Position numbers and translations under genes: made by a program. From assembly GCA_037577475.1 (NCBI GenBank), contig CM075185.1:32063374-32127373 (forward strand): DNA of 64,000 nt, given 5' to 3'. This DNA is from Chaunax sp. Z400 (lineage: Eukaryota; Chordata; Actinopteri; Lophiiformes; Chaunacidae). Below, piece after piece: positions 41,392 to 53,758 of the stretch (positions within the stretch are counted from its first letter, which is position 1; each line of letters starts with the position of its first letter). The notes under the pieces are model-generated. The model ran no database searches. It saw nothing but the letters and a program-made list of their open reading frames with translations, and was not told the DNA's origin.

Positions 41392-42162
41392 CACTGCACC
41401 AGGACCCTCCCTAATCTGTGTGATGTGACTCATGTGTGCTGCTCACTGTTCTCAGATCAGGACGTCTGTGAGTTCCATCACGCTCCAGCCTAAATGTCTG
41501 AACTCCACATCTTCCTCTGACAGAGACGACCCCATGACCTTCAGGTGACCTCACTCACAACAGCAGGACGGAGTTAAAACTCAAAGGGTTCAGTCTAACA
41601 TTCTGGTTCTTAGGTTGAAGAGAGACGTTGAGTACACTGCATGGCTGGAATGAAGATCCATACTTACACAACATTCATGTGTTTCTGCAGGCTGAATCAT
41701 CACCAGTGGTTTGATAAGTCATCATTATTTCCACATAGGATACTGTGTGTATTTCCTGCACTTGTGCAAGAATCACTTTGACAAACAAATTTGTTCTTCA
41801 GCTGCACGCAAGAGAATTTGTGGCATTCATTCATTTTTCTCGTTTAGAATTTCTCTAAGATATTAAGGAACTTCATGATCCATCAAACTGTCATCATCAT
41901 GTTTGTCAATCTACTGACATATTTCTTGCAGATGTTAGATATTTGTTGTTACTTGACTCGACCTGCTTTAGGGTCTTCATGTAGCTCACTGTCCACTATC
42001 ATCCTCTGTAGCACCAGGCATTGTTTACCTGCTATAACCTATCAACCAGCTAAGTTACCATCAGACCACATATCAGTTACAGATCGCCAAACATGTTTAT
42101 AGTCATTCATTCCCTCTTTAAAGACTGCAAAGCCATTAAAACAACAAAGTTAGTGTTTCAAG
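41392..42162. other. Intron 1; no feature
   Basis: Nothing recognised. Confidence 0.5.
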
Positions 42163-42680
42163 ATTCAAGATTCAAACTACTTTATTTATCCCTGTAGGGT
42201 TATTCAGTTTCAGTCTGCCAGTCACATAACACAGAACAGAACAACCACAATCAATCAGACATTCAGACACCATGTCAGTAGTAACAGATCAGCATATGAG
42301 CACCAGAGCAAAGAAGTGAGCACATAGGTCGTCATGCAGGGACCATAGTTTTATGAGATGAATGAATAAATAATGATAAATACACTCTTTGGTTCTCCAG
42401 TCAACAATACCTGACCAATGTCTGGTTGCTGCTATCAGCAGCATTTAGAAGCCTGATGGCAGAAGGAATAAAAGAATTTGCGAATCTGTTCGTTTTTCTT
42501 GGGGGGGGGGGGTAGGTAGCACCGTCCCGAGGGCATTAAACAGAATTCCTGACCCAGAACGTGGTGAGAATGACTCATGACCTGTTCCGCTTTCTGGACC
42601 ATCCGTTTTTTCCAGAGGAAGCTTTACTATGAACACTTTACTCAACCTGGATAACTGGACTTAACTTAAGATGGAAAATC
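42163..42680 (-). pseudogene. LINE 3' end (L2/Rex-like), minus strand
   Basis: On the minus strand the sequence GAATTCTGTTTAATGCCCTC then GGGACGG reads EFCLMPSGR, the C-terminal LPSGRRY block of fish LINEs. It is followed by FFYSFCHQASKCC, a degraded SF-P-A-RLLN-like tail. The 3' end is GGGATAAATAAAGTAGTTTG with a (TTGAATC) tail. A run of 12 G (plus strand, 42508-42519) disrupts the frame. Dead fragment. Confidence 0.75.
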
Positions 42681-42826
42681 AGCAGAGTAGTGGACTAAAT
42701 AGAAACAGAAAGAACTGTTAAAAGGAGCTTTAATAACAACCAGTAGAGGGCAACAATACATCATTACTCTAGTCTGACTTATCCGAAGAAGAAACACCAG
42801 CATTAATGTCCTTTTGTGCTCTACAT

Positions 42827-42990
42827 TAAAGACAGATACGGAGACGGACGTCAGACGTCTTCTGCGTTCATTCTGTACGTAGCTGGACACGTTTTCAGAG
42901 AGTTTATGGATACGGACGAGACGGAGCAATACCACCAGAACTGGATGATGTCACTGTAGCTTCAATTCAAGCAGGGCACGACAAATATAC
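42827..42990 (+). mobile_element. Left-half fragment of the 60498-type DNA transposon
   Basis: Shares with the intact copy the words CGTCTTCTGCGTTCATT, GACACGTTTTCAGAGAG, TTATGGATACGGACGAGACG (AGATACGGACGAAATG in the intact copy), GGAGCAA-ACCACCA and GCACGACAAATAT. The right half is absent. Confidence 0.75.
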
Positions 42991-44536
42991 TGACCAAAAG
43001 TAGAAACACATTTTTTTTTATGTCATGCCATCCTGTTCATGTTTGTGGATCTGGACATGTTCTGACCACCATCCATTAGCAGTGACCCCCACCAAACGGT
43101 CCACTTCCTGGATCTATACATCAGGATAGCTGTCTCCACGGCGATGGTACAAACGCCAACCAGCACCAGCTGTGTACAAGTTCAGACCATAACGTCCCAA
43201 CTGCCTGTTCATGTAAGTTCTTTCAGGAATCATGACATCATCAGTTGTTTCAGTAGGACATTAATTAGACCTGGTAAATTATCACCTTGACCAGGTCTTT
43301 GCAATCATGCAGAAAAAAATCTCACCAACATCATGGTTTACTCTGAAATGCACCAATGACTGTTATTTCTATGTTATGACTAAATGATGGTTATTCATGT
43401 TTTAACATGTTTTGGTTGTGAGTACTTAAAAAAGTCTATTCAGTGAATCACATGTTTGTTTGTTTCAGTAGATTAGTGAATAGAAATTACAGGGTTTTTA
43501 AAATGATGCGTTACCACTGTTGCTCAATTGGTCATGCTAAGCTAAAATCTTCCAAGACAGTGAAAAAGGCCAAATTATGTCCAACAACAACTTATCCAAC
43601 CAGCTAATTGATTATATGAGGATGTTGTTGATGCTTAATTTAAAGTTCATGCTACTTATTGACCAAAGTTCGCACAGATAGTTGTGACAAGTAAAATTAG
43701 AGCACATCGATGTATCAGTCACTCCTAAAAAGATGGGTTCAGGGCCGACTGCAAAAACAGAGACTGCTAACAAAGAACATCTGAGAGCAGTGAAACACAG
43801 ATATACAGACATTCAGGCAGGCAGCAAAGGGCACACTGCTTAACAAACATCAAAGAGCACACAGCTGGTAAAATCCACCCCCATCCAGCTTCTCTCTGAT
43901 GGCCCACTTCCAGTTCTAACCTCAGCTCATTCATTACCCAATCAACATCCCCAGAGCTCTCTAAATCCAGACCATAATAACCTGCACTTCACGGTTTACA
44001 AGTATCTCAAGCTTACTCAATCAAATCTGAACCTCCTGGTTTTAACAGTGTTAAAGCAGTATTTAAGCCTCTTAGCACTTCAGCCAGTCTGTGTAGTTAT
44101 GGAAGCCATAATGACAGGAAGAAAATGAAACATGGATATTATGGATGGGGAATAGAGACTTTTAAGTGAAGCAGTGCAGGAAAATCTCCATTTGGAATGA
44201 ATGGACCAGCTAAATCAGGCCTCAACCTCTAACAGAGTTTCATCACCTCAGCTTTATTTTTTAGAACAAATACAACAACATCAGTCAGTATGTAGAACAT
44301 AAGAGTTCAGGAGGACAAAGCTACAAACACTACACTGTGAAAAGAAAAGGTGGTCGCAAAGAATGCAGAAAAATGCACAAGACGTGGAAAATATTGTGAA
44401 AATGTGTTTTACAAAGTAGTGCAGACAACAAACTTTTCAAAATAAAATGCAAAAGCACTAATGATTATGATTAAAAAAAAACATCGTGACATGATTTAGA
44501 CGAAGCACTAAAGCTGATTTTAATGATAGTTTTTAC
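42991..44536. other. Intron 1 next to exon 1; no feature
   Basis: AT-rich. Nothing recognised except the exon 1 donor GTAAAA at 44536. Confidence 0.5.
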
Positions 44537-44608
44537 CTTCATGTCGTTCATGATGAGCTGGAAGAGCCCTCCCAAGGCGCTGCATTCCTTCTCTATACCC
44601 GCATCCAT
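44537..44608 (-). CDS. mtss2: MTSS/MIM-family I-BAR protein, coding exon 1
   Basis: First coding exon of a metastasis-suppressor-1-family I-BAR protein. Family members bind PI(4,5)P2-rich plasma membrane through an N-terminal inverse-BAR dimer, bend it outward and link it to actin through a C-terminal WH2 motif. On the minus strand ATG is at 44608-44606, followed by 24 codons including IEKECSALGGLFQ and ending NDMK, then the donor AAG|GTAAAA. This is the conserved N-terminus of MTSS1 and MTSS2. Six exons (1 to 6, down to 1337) join in phase to give 460 nt; the rest of the I-BAR, the Ser-rich middle and the WH2 lie outside the window. The paralogue call rests on residues closer to MTSS2: NDMK here, GAT-D-G and L-ESL later. 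Exons 1 and 2 also carry MTSS1-like residues, so MTSS1 is not excluded. Family certain, paralogue probable. Confidence 0.9.
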
Positions 44609-45360
44609 TTTTCCACAGCCTCGGAAAAATCCTGCTCAACTTCCCAACACGTAAACTTTGTACCTCCCAGAAAAGCTTCCAGCCACGTTTGGAAATACTC
44701 CAACAGAAGATTCAATGGAGGGCTTTTATTTATTGGGGGTTAGGGTTACAACACCCTGAGGGAAAAGTCCAGCTTTCAAATAATCAGCCAAAAACAGCAG
44801 TGGAAAGGCGGAAAAAGCGATCATACACACACGGGAGTAAAATACAGGTCGGGTCTCGAACAGGGCTTCAATCAGCCGATGCTACCAGACGGCCAACGGG
44901 ATAAACGGCTGAAGAAACACCACATCATGACGGAATCACACAGTGAGCTGTCTGGAAATTGTCTGCTAGTTTTTAAAGTTCAGGCCGGGAGACTGAAGTC
45001 CCGGGTAAAGGAAAAACACAGCTAACCGCAGTTAGCTAACTCGGCTAGCTAGGTTAGCGAGAACTCCGCTAGCAACCTGTGACTGAGTGTGTTTGGCTGT
45101 CCAAGCGAAAACACACACAGTCCGTGATGAAGACAAAAAAATCTTAACGACTCTTGACTGATGTCCAGCTCGGGTTTCGGTCGCTGTTTCCCGGACGGTA
45201 TCCCACTGATTTCACCTTGTGGTCTTCAAGGGTTGACGAGAGAGCCAGCCGTTTTCCACTAGTTACTCCAACGGGAGCCCTAACCTGAAGTGAATGAGTG
45301 TATCCCGAACACCGAGTCAAGCTAGCTAACATGACAAACCACACATCCGGCCTACAGTTT
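44609..45360 (-). promoter_or_regulatory. Probable promoter and 5'UTR of the MTSS-family gene
   Basis: This stretch directly upstream of the start codon has clearly more CpG dinucleotides than the surrounding DNA (about thirty by eye). It includes the clusters CCCGGG near 45000, TCGGGTTTCGGTCGC near 45175 and CATCCGGCC (an ETS-type core on the minus strand) near 45346. No TATA box is obvious. That it is the promoter is inferred from its position and CpG content. The transcription start and any untranslated upstream exon cannot be placed from sequence alone. Confidence 0.45.
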
Positions 45361-46477
45361 CAAAATTAAAGCATCCAACACTCGAAACCTCATTTTATAT
45401 AGACTATTACTCCACTACATTTATTCAGTACCTTCGGTTACTAAGTACTTTACAAATTAAAGATATAATATTAAGCAGTATATGTGATTGATATGTGTGT
45501 ACATATCTATTTATCTATCTACCTGTCTATCTATTTATCTATCTACCTATCTATTCTACATAATGAGTAATTGTGTACTTTGAGTACAGTATACAGTATT
45601 TTGATGAGATTCATTACGGGTTCATTGTAGGAAAATACTGTTAAATGTTATAAGGAAACGTGAATCTACACAACCATTGAGAAAAACTAAAATGTGTAGA
45701 AAGAACCATCATTCTCAAAGTGTGGCTAGTAAATTCTTCATACACACACAATTTTATGAAAACAACGCCTCACCTGTGCAAACTGCAATACACCTCTGTT
45801 TAATGATGTCCTGATTTTTTTTTAAAACACTTAGAAATGACTGTTTATTAATCTATAATCAAAGTCATGATGTTACTTTGAATTAACTTAAATAATTACA
45901 AAATTTGCTTGAATGTAGCATTTGAAATAACTGTACACGCTCGTTTGTATGGACAATAAACTAAAAACAAATGGAAAACATTTTTTTCTGTATTTCAACA
46001 TTACGTATTTGTAGCTCTTATTCTGAATGTCTGTGTTATTTCCGGTCGACGCTAAATTCGGCTCCCCTGACGCTGCTGTATGTTTGTAGACTGTGGACGG
46101 TGGACGTTTGTTGTGTGGCGGGCCGGCGGGGCGGAGCTTCAGATAGCTACAGTAAGTGAAAGACTTCTGTAAGGAAGCGCAGAATGGACTTTACCGAAAC
46201 TTTACTGACACTCTGCTGAAAGACAACAGGGAAGAAAAAATAAAATAACATCGATGGAGGATAAACAAACCAAATCAAAAACTACACATTTTAACTAATG
46301 AAATACAACTATTTAAAAAATAATAAAATAAAATAAGACACAAACCGTATAGAGAATCACATGCAAGTGGAAAATGTGTTTATTTTTGTTTTAAATAGAG
46401 AGTAGAGAGGAGGTTCCTCCTAACACGAGGCAGGGGTGTGTCTAGAGTTTTTGACAATGGTGGCCCAGAGTTAATGA
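45361..46477. other. Intergenic; short GC-rich segment at 46020-46160
   Basis: TATC/TACC runs at 45500-45555. 46020-46160 contains TTTCCGGTCGACG, GGCGGGCCGGCGGGGCGG and then CTACAGTAAGTGA, a good donor consensus on the plus strand. It could be a small first exon of an unseen plus-strand transcript; there is no coding evidence. Confidence 0.3.
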
Positions 46478-47215
46478 CAGCCCCTTTTATGCAGCCTGTT
46501 CAAGGCAAGCCGTTGCATCTTTATTGCACCTCACTGTTCAGTATTAAAGTTACAAAGGTGTGATAGGGGTGTTGTTGTTCTGCCTGTGAGCCAGCACCAG
46601 AGGTAGTAACAGAGCAGAATCAATGTCTGAATAATACGAGCTAGTCTGCAGGGCGGCAGGAGAGGACAGAGGCATGACATTTTAACAATGTGTTTAGTGT
46701 GCAACCCACAACCAGGGGATTTAAGGCCCGGTTTCCACGGCAACGTTTTAGCTGAAAACGGAGAAGTTTTTCCTCTGCGTTTTTAAAACCTTCTGCGTTC
46801 ACACGGCATCGTTTCTGAAACGATCCCCGTACACACAGATCTGCAAACACGACTGAAAACACTGTCGTCTGTTTACCGAGGCAGTAGATGATGGTGTAAC
46901 TTTTCAAAATCAACACCACAGAATAAGATCTCAGTAGTGGTTCAGCAGATCTACATTAGAGGAGCGTTAATAAACTCAACAGCTGCACAAACAGAACCAG
47001 ACAGTCTGACGTTGATATTTTGTTGTTGTTCTGGTCATAGTAGGCTGTTTACTGTCTGTGTACGAGACAAAGGCTGGCAGGAACCGCAATAGGCATGCAG
47101 GAAGTGGGGCTGTGTTTTGAAAGTTGTGTTTTGCCCATTTATACGACAGCTGTACGATGGTGATTTGAAAAGTTTCCAGTTCAAAAAGGGAAGCCTCTCG
47201 GCTTACTTCAGGCAC
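46478..47215. repeat. Second copy of the 27141-type repeat with insertion
   Basis: Head words at 46478-46720 and tail words at 47430-47500 match the compact copy at 27141-27440. Between them are an apparent inserted element starting GGCCCGGTTTCCACGGCAAC (46728) and the fragment described next. Confidence 0.4.
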
Positions 47216-47219
47216 ACCA

Positions 47220-47400
47220 GCATTGAGCCAAGGATTTAGTTCAAATGCCTTTATTAATTAGGGCATATCTAAGTAAAAATCTCACAGTGTCTCAAAATGA
47301 GGAAAACGCCGACCGGTTTCAACCCTCAACGGGTCATCTTCAGGGCGTGACTGGAAAGAGGTGTAAACCTGAGTGCAAGGCAGTGATTCCTTATATAGGC
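47220..47400 (-). mobile_element. Penelope-like pLTR fragment candidate with a hammerhead-like fold
   Basis: On the minus strand this reads ATGCCTATATAAGGAATCAC, then CGCC CTGAAGA, a hairpin ACCC-GTTGA-GGGT, then GAAACCGGTC GGCG, and later TTAATAAAGGCATTTG. The arrangement CTGANGA - stem II - GAAA - short stem III - GTC with flanking CGCC/GGCG arms is that of the minimal type I hammerhead ribozymes known from Penelope-like elements. Stem II carries one unpaired base next to the core, so activity is doubtful. Confidence 0.4.
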
Positions 47401-48164
47401 ATGTTAAATCAGCATTATTGAAAGTTTTCCACTCTGGAGCCTGTTTTCTGAGCAGAGGACGAGATCAACCGCCATGTAATAAGTTAAATGTTGTACTTTT
47501 ATTGGGTTGCTTCGCTGCTCAATGTGTATGTAAAATTTGACACTAGATGGTGACGCTGCTGTTTATAGTCACATCTCTGCTACTTGAGGAGTGATGGCAT
47601 TCCATTGAAAATCCCACACTGGAGTTGTGTTTGGCTGGTGTTTGTTTAGTGTAAACAAAGAAGGTGTAGAGAAGGATCTTTGTTGTGATGGTATCCATCA
47701 AAAGGGTTTCTGGTGGGTGGCTTATCCTCCCACCTAATGCAGAGGCCAAAACTCCAAAATCTAAAAATGTTGACAAGTGTCAAGTTCTTAGGACATTTAA
47801 ACAAAATTTGTGATTTGAGGATGCTATAACGTCATCGGGGAAATTATCTTTTTATGATGAGAAATAAAGAAGGAAACAAGTCTACAAAACTAGACAGAAA
47901 ACTAATACAGCTCAAACGTCCACCTGCAAGGCAGATCAGGTTCCCCATGAAGTTTCCTCTGTGAAAGACACTTCTTAATGTCATTTGTGGCCGTAATCCA
48001 ATCTCCCTGTGACACACCTTCCTTTTCTAAACAAATATGTAATGGAGCTCACCTCCACAGGAGCCTGGTGCCCTCTCCTGGTCGAGTACTGCAGGTGCAG
48101 CTCTTCTTCACTCACCTCCCTGATGAACACCTTGAGCAGGCAACGAGTCATGAAGTGCATTGTG

Positions 48165-48325
48165 GACCTGTAAAGATCCGGATCACCACCAAAATCTAAT
48201 GGATTGTTCTTTGGACCGTACCTTACCGCTACAAAAATATTAATCAAAATCTGTTCACAACTGCTTGACTAATCCTGCTAACAGACAGACAAAACAACTC
48301 TGACAAAAACATCCTTGGCACAAAT
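48165..48325 (+). mobile_element. Tail of an interspersed repeat
   Basis: Contains AGATCCGGATCACCACC, AAAATCTAATGGATTGTTCT, TAATCCTGCTAACAGACAGAC and ATCCTTGGCA. These are the same words as the right part of the 30060-30680 element. Confidence 0.5.
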
Positions 48326-49674
48326 AATTAGTCATTTATGTACAGCACAACAAAGTCAGCCATTCAACAAACAAAAGGAAGAGGCTGATCTGCAGCAAGA
48401 ACAAAAGACAACATTAACTCAAGTGTCAATACTCAAAGCAAAGGTATTCCCCTTCCTTCAAAATAATGGCGTATGCACCAAATCAACACATGAGTGCTCA
48501 CTGCTAGGACCTGTTGGGACTTTGAAGCTCCATGCATTGATTAAAGAAGCTCCTTCAGCTGCAGGTTCTCCTTCAAGGTGAAGAAGAGGATGAGGAAGGG
48601 GAGAGGAGAACACACAGGTACAAAAACACACACAGCACTACGGCCATAACAAGATAACATGACCTGTTTCAACAGAATTACATTCAGTTGTTGGTTTCAA
48701 CAGCGATACATATATGACTTTTGTATATAAATATAATATATATATATACAGTATATATGTATATGTACAGTATGTACAGTTTATATACTGCTGTGACTAA
48801 TTTTAGTTTTCACATATTCAGTGCATGCCCTCTGTTATGTAGCAACCACCAGATAATAAACACAAAGCATTCACACTGTTTTACTGACTCACCCAGCAAC
48901 AAGCTGAGTCATGGTGCCAGCAGCCTCCCTACCAGTCTGATTACCATGGCAACCAGCCTGCCACGGTGATGTATGTGTGTTTGCTGAATCACAGGACCAG
49001 GGGACCAAACTGTCAGTTTCCATGCAGAATGATACAACAACAATAAAGCATGACAAATTCATAATCCTATTTTTAAACTGGTTTTGTTCAGCTAGTGATT
49101 TGAGCCCATAAGATAAACCCACAGAGTCCATTCATGTCAGTCGTCCCTCTGTCTGGTATGTATGTATGTATCTGTGTATCTGTGCACATTATTTAACAGA
49201 TCTAAGCCAAAGTTAGAGACAAAACAGACTCAAACTCCAGTGTTTGAATTCTATTATTAACTGATTTAAGTTAATAGTGTAAATGTGAAACAGTGGATTT
49301 CATCTGTAGGGGACCAGGCTGTTAAAACTAGAAGTCTTACTTCTGTTGAGAACAACAAACTTTAATTGATCTTACATTATGGCTCAAGATTCAAGATGAA
49401 CTTGTCATTATACATGTAAATATGTAAACATTTTATGTTAGAGTTCCCTATGCTACATATACAAACACAAAAAGTATATAAAGCAATAAATAAAACATGA
49501 GGTCACGGTGGTGAAATTGTCAACACACAGTGAAAAGGTTGGGGGTTCAAATACAGATGATAGCTACAGCTGCTTGTCGTGGAATGTCCATGAAAACATC
49601 TCTAAACAGAATAACTACTAAATTAAGAAGGATCCTGTCACTCAAAAAGAAAAAAAGGAAGAAAAAAAGACTGA
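48326..49674. other. Intergenic; little recognised
   Basis: A TA-rich run at 48725-48780 and a fragment GGCTCAAGATTCAAGATGAA at 49381 (resembling a LINE tail, minus strand). No gene. Confidence 0.5.
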
Positions 49675-51007
49675 CGGAAAGACAGACGGAAAGACAGACA
49701 GAAAGAAAGACAGACAGACAGAAAGAAAGACAGACAGACAGACAGAAAGAAAGACAGACAGACAGACAGAAAGAAAGACTGACAGAAAGACAGAAAGAAA
49801 GACAGACAGACAGACAGAAAGACAGACAGACAGACAGAAAGAAAGACAGACAGACAGACAGAAAGACAGACAGACAGACAGAAAGAAAGACAGACAGATA
49901 GACAGAAAGAAAGACTGACAGAAAGACAGACAGAAAGAAAGACAGACAGACAGAAAGAAAGACAGACAGACAGACAGAAAGAAAGACAGACAGAAAGACA
50001 GAAAGAAAGACAGACGGAAAGACAGACGGAAAGACAGACAGAAAGAAAGACAGACAGACAGAAAGACAGAAAGAAAGACAGACGGAAAGACAGACGGAAA
50101 GACAGACGGAAAGAAAGACTGACAGAAAGACAGAAAGAAAGACAGACGGAAAGACAGACGGAAAGACAGACGGAAAGACAGACAGAAAGAAAGACAGACA
50201 GACAGAAAGACAGAAAGAAAGACAGACGGAAAGACAGACGGAAAGACAGACGGAAAGAAAGACAGACAGACAGAAAGACAGAAAGAAAGACAGACGGAAA
50301 GACAGACGGAAAGACAGATGGAAAGAAAGACAGACAGACGGAAAGAAAGAGAGACAGACAGAAAGAAAGAAAGAAAGACAGACAGACAGAAAGACAGACA
50401 GAAAGAAAGAAAGAAAGAAAGAGAGACAGACGGAAAGAAAGAAAGACTGACAGAAAGAAAGACAGACAGACAGACAGACAGAAAGAAAGACAGTCGGAAA
50501 GACAGACAGACAGACAGAAAGAAAGACTGACAGAAAGAAAGAAAGACAGACAGACAGAAAGAAAGACTGACAGAAAGAAAGACAGACAGACAGAAAGACA
50601 GAAAGAAAGACAGTCGGAAAGACAGACAGACAGACAGAAAGAAAGACAGACAGACAGACAGAAAGAAAGACTGACAGAAAGACAGAAAGAAAGACAGACG
50701 GAAAGACAGACGGAAAGACAGACAGAAAGAAAGACAGACAGACAGAAAGACAGAAAGAAAGACAGAAAGAAAGACAGACGGAAAGACAGACGGAAAGAAA
50801 GACAGACAGACAGAAAGACAGAAAGAAAGACAGACGGAAAGACAGACGGAAAGAAAGACAGACAGACAGAAAGACAGAAAGAAAGACAGACGGAAAGACA
50901 GACAGAAAGAAAGAAAGAAAGAGAGACAGAAAGAAAGACTGACAGAAAGACAGAAAGAAAGACAGACAGAAAGACAGACAGAAAGAAAGAAAGAAAGAGA
51001 GACAGAC

Positions 51008-51038
<31 letters not shown>

Positions 51039-52606
51039 CAGACAGACAGAAAGAAAGACTGACAGAAAGAAAGACAGACGGAAAGACAGACAGACAGACA
51101 GAAAGAAAGACAGACAGACAGACAGAAAGAAAGACTGACAGAAAGACAGAAAGAAAGACAGATGAAAGACAGACGGAAAGACAGACAGAAAGAAAGACAG
51201 ACAGACAGAAAGACAGAAAGAAAGACAGACGGAAAGACAGACGGAAAGAAAGACAGACAGACAGAAAGACAGAAAGAAAGACAGACGGAAAGACAGACGG
51301 AAAGAAAGACAGACAGACAGAAAGACAGAAAGAAAGACAGATGGAAAGACAGACGGAAAGACAGACAGAAAGAAAGACTGACAGAAAGACAGACAGAAAG
51401 AAAGACTGACAGAAAGACAGAAAGACAGACAGACAGACAGACAGAAAGAAAGACAGACGGAAAGACAGACGGAAAGAAAGACAGACAGACAGAAAGACAG
51501 AAAGAAAGACAGACAGAAAGACAGACAGACAGACAGAAAGAAAGACAGACAGACAGACAGAAAGACAGACAGACAGACAGAAAGAAAGACAGACAGATAG
51601 ACAGAAAGAAAGACTGACAGAAAGACAGACAGAAAGAAAGACAGACAGACAGAAAGAAAGACAGACAGACAGACAGAAAGAAAGACAGACGGAAAGACAG
51701 ACGGAAAGAAAGACTGACAGAAAGACAGAAAGAAAGACAGACGGAAAGACAGACGGAAAGACAGACGGAAAGACAGACAGAAAGAAAGACAGACAGACAG
51801 AAAGACAGAAAGAAAGACAGACGGAAAGACAGACGGAAAGACAGACGGAAAGAAAGACAGACAGACAGAAAGACAGAAAGAAAGACAGACGGAAAGACAG
51901 ACGGAAAGACAGATGGAAAGAAAGACAGACAGACGGAAAGAAAGAGAGACAGACAGAAAGAAAGAAAGAAAGACAGACAGACAGAAAGACAGACAGAAAG
52001 AAAGAAAGAAAGAAAGAGAGACAGACGGAAAGAAAGAAAGACTGACAGAAAGAAAGACAGACAGACAGACAGACAGACAGAAAGAAAGACAGTCGGAAAG
52101 ACAGACAGACAGACAGAAAGAAAGACTGACAGAAAGAAAGAAAGACAGACAGACAGAAAGAAAGACTGACAGAAAGAAAGACAGACAGACAGAAAGACAG
52201 AAAGAAAGACAGTCGGAAAGACAGACAGACAGACAGAAAGAAAGACAGACAGACAGACAGAAAGAAAGACTGACAGAAAGACAGAAAGAAAGACAGACGG
52301 AAAGACAGACGGAAAGACAGACAGAAAGAAAGACAGACAGACAGAAAGACAGAAAGAAAGACAGAAAGAAAGACAGACGGAAAGACAGACGGAAAGAAAG
52401 ACAGACAGACAGAAAGACAGAAAGAAAGACAGACGGAAAGACAGACGGAAAGAAAGACAGACAGACAGAAAGACAGAAAGAAAGACAGACGGAAAGACAG
52501 ACAGAAAGAAAGAAAGAAAGAGAGACAGAAAGAAAGACTGACAGAAAGACAGAAAGAAAGACAGACAGAAAGACAGACAGAAAGAAAGAAAGAAAGAGAG
52601 ACAGAC

Positions 52607-52637
<31 letters not shown>

Positions 52638-53545
52638 CAGACAGACAGAAAGAAAGACTGACAGAAAGAAAGACAGACAGACAGAAAGACAGAAAGAAAG
52701 ACAGACGGAAAGACAGACAGACAGACAGAAAGAAAGACAGACAGACAGACAGAAAGAAAGACTGACAGAAAGACAGAAAGAAAGACAGATGAAAGACAGA
52801 CGGAAAGACAGACAGAAAGAAAGACAGACAGACAGAAAGACAGAAAGAAAGACAGACGGAAAGACAGACGGAAAGAAAGACAGACAGACAGAAAGACAGA
52901 AAGAAAGACAGATGGAAAGACAGACGGAAAGAAAGACAGACAGACAGAAAGACAGAAAGAAAGACAGATGGAAAGACAGACGGAAAGACAGACAGAAAGA
53001 AAGACTGACAGAAAGACAGACAGAAAGAAAGACTGACAGAAAGACAGAAAGACAGACAGACAGACAGACAGAAAGAAAGACAGACGGAAAGACAGACGGA
53101 AAGAAAGACAGACAGACAGAAAGACAGAAAGAAAGACAGACAGAAAGACAGACGGAAAGACAGACGGAAAGAAAGACAGACAGACGGAAAGAAAGAGAGA
53201 CAGACAGAAAGAAAGACAGACAGACGGAAAGAAAGAGAGACAGACAGAAAGAAAGAAAGAAAGAAAGACAGACAGACAGAAAGAAAGACAGACAGATAGA
53301 AAGAAAGACAGACAGACAGACAGAAAGAAAGAGAGACAGAAAGAAAGAAAGACAGACAGAAAGAAAGACAGACAGACAGAAAGAAAGAAAGACAGACAGA
53401 AAGAAAGAGAGACAGAAAGAAAGACAGACAGAAAGAAAGAAAGACAGACAGACAGACAGAAAGAAAGACAGACAGAAAGACAGACAGACAGACAGACAGA
53501 CAGATAGACAGACAGATAGACAGATAGACAAACAGACAGACAGAA
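49675..53545. repeat. 3.9-kb GACA/GAAA array with a higher-order duplication
   Basis: The plus strand is almost free of T and built from GACAGAAAGAAA, GACAGACA and GACGGAAA modules. Landmark variants recur at a long period: the CAGACAGATAGACAG landmark at 49891 and 51590 (about 1.70 kb apart), and the GACAGATGGAAAG landmark at about 50310 and 51905 (about 1.6 kb apart). The frames (1297 codons minus; 564 codons plus) are repeat translations, not proteins. Confidence 0.97.
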
Positions 53546-53689
53546 AGACAGACAGAGGATTTGAAAGGCTAGCTTTTTATTTAATAGGTGTTTTATTTGT
53601 GGTTTGACACTTTTTCTTTTCTGAAACCAAGGTAAGTTTTCTTATTCCAGGAAATCTTATTACTGACTTCTTAGATCGAGTATTTATAG

Positions 53690-53758
53690 AACAGAACAGA
53701 ACAGAACAGAATAGAACAGAACAGAATAGAACAGAACAGAACAGAACAGAATAGAATA
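53690..53758. repeat. (ACAGA)n pentanucleotide tract
   Basis: ACAGA repeats with ATAGA variants. Confidence 0.95.

Noticed and set aside
49638..53531. 1297-codon minus frame rich in Cys, Leu, Ser, Phe and Val, resembling a membrane protein
   Set aside because: Pure translation of the GACA/GAAA array; no codon structure or unique sequence.
51913..53607. 564-codon plus frame rich in Arg, Lys, Asp, Glu and Gln, resembling a charged coiled coil
   Set aside because: Opposite-strand reading of the same array.
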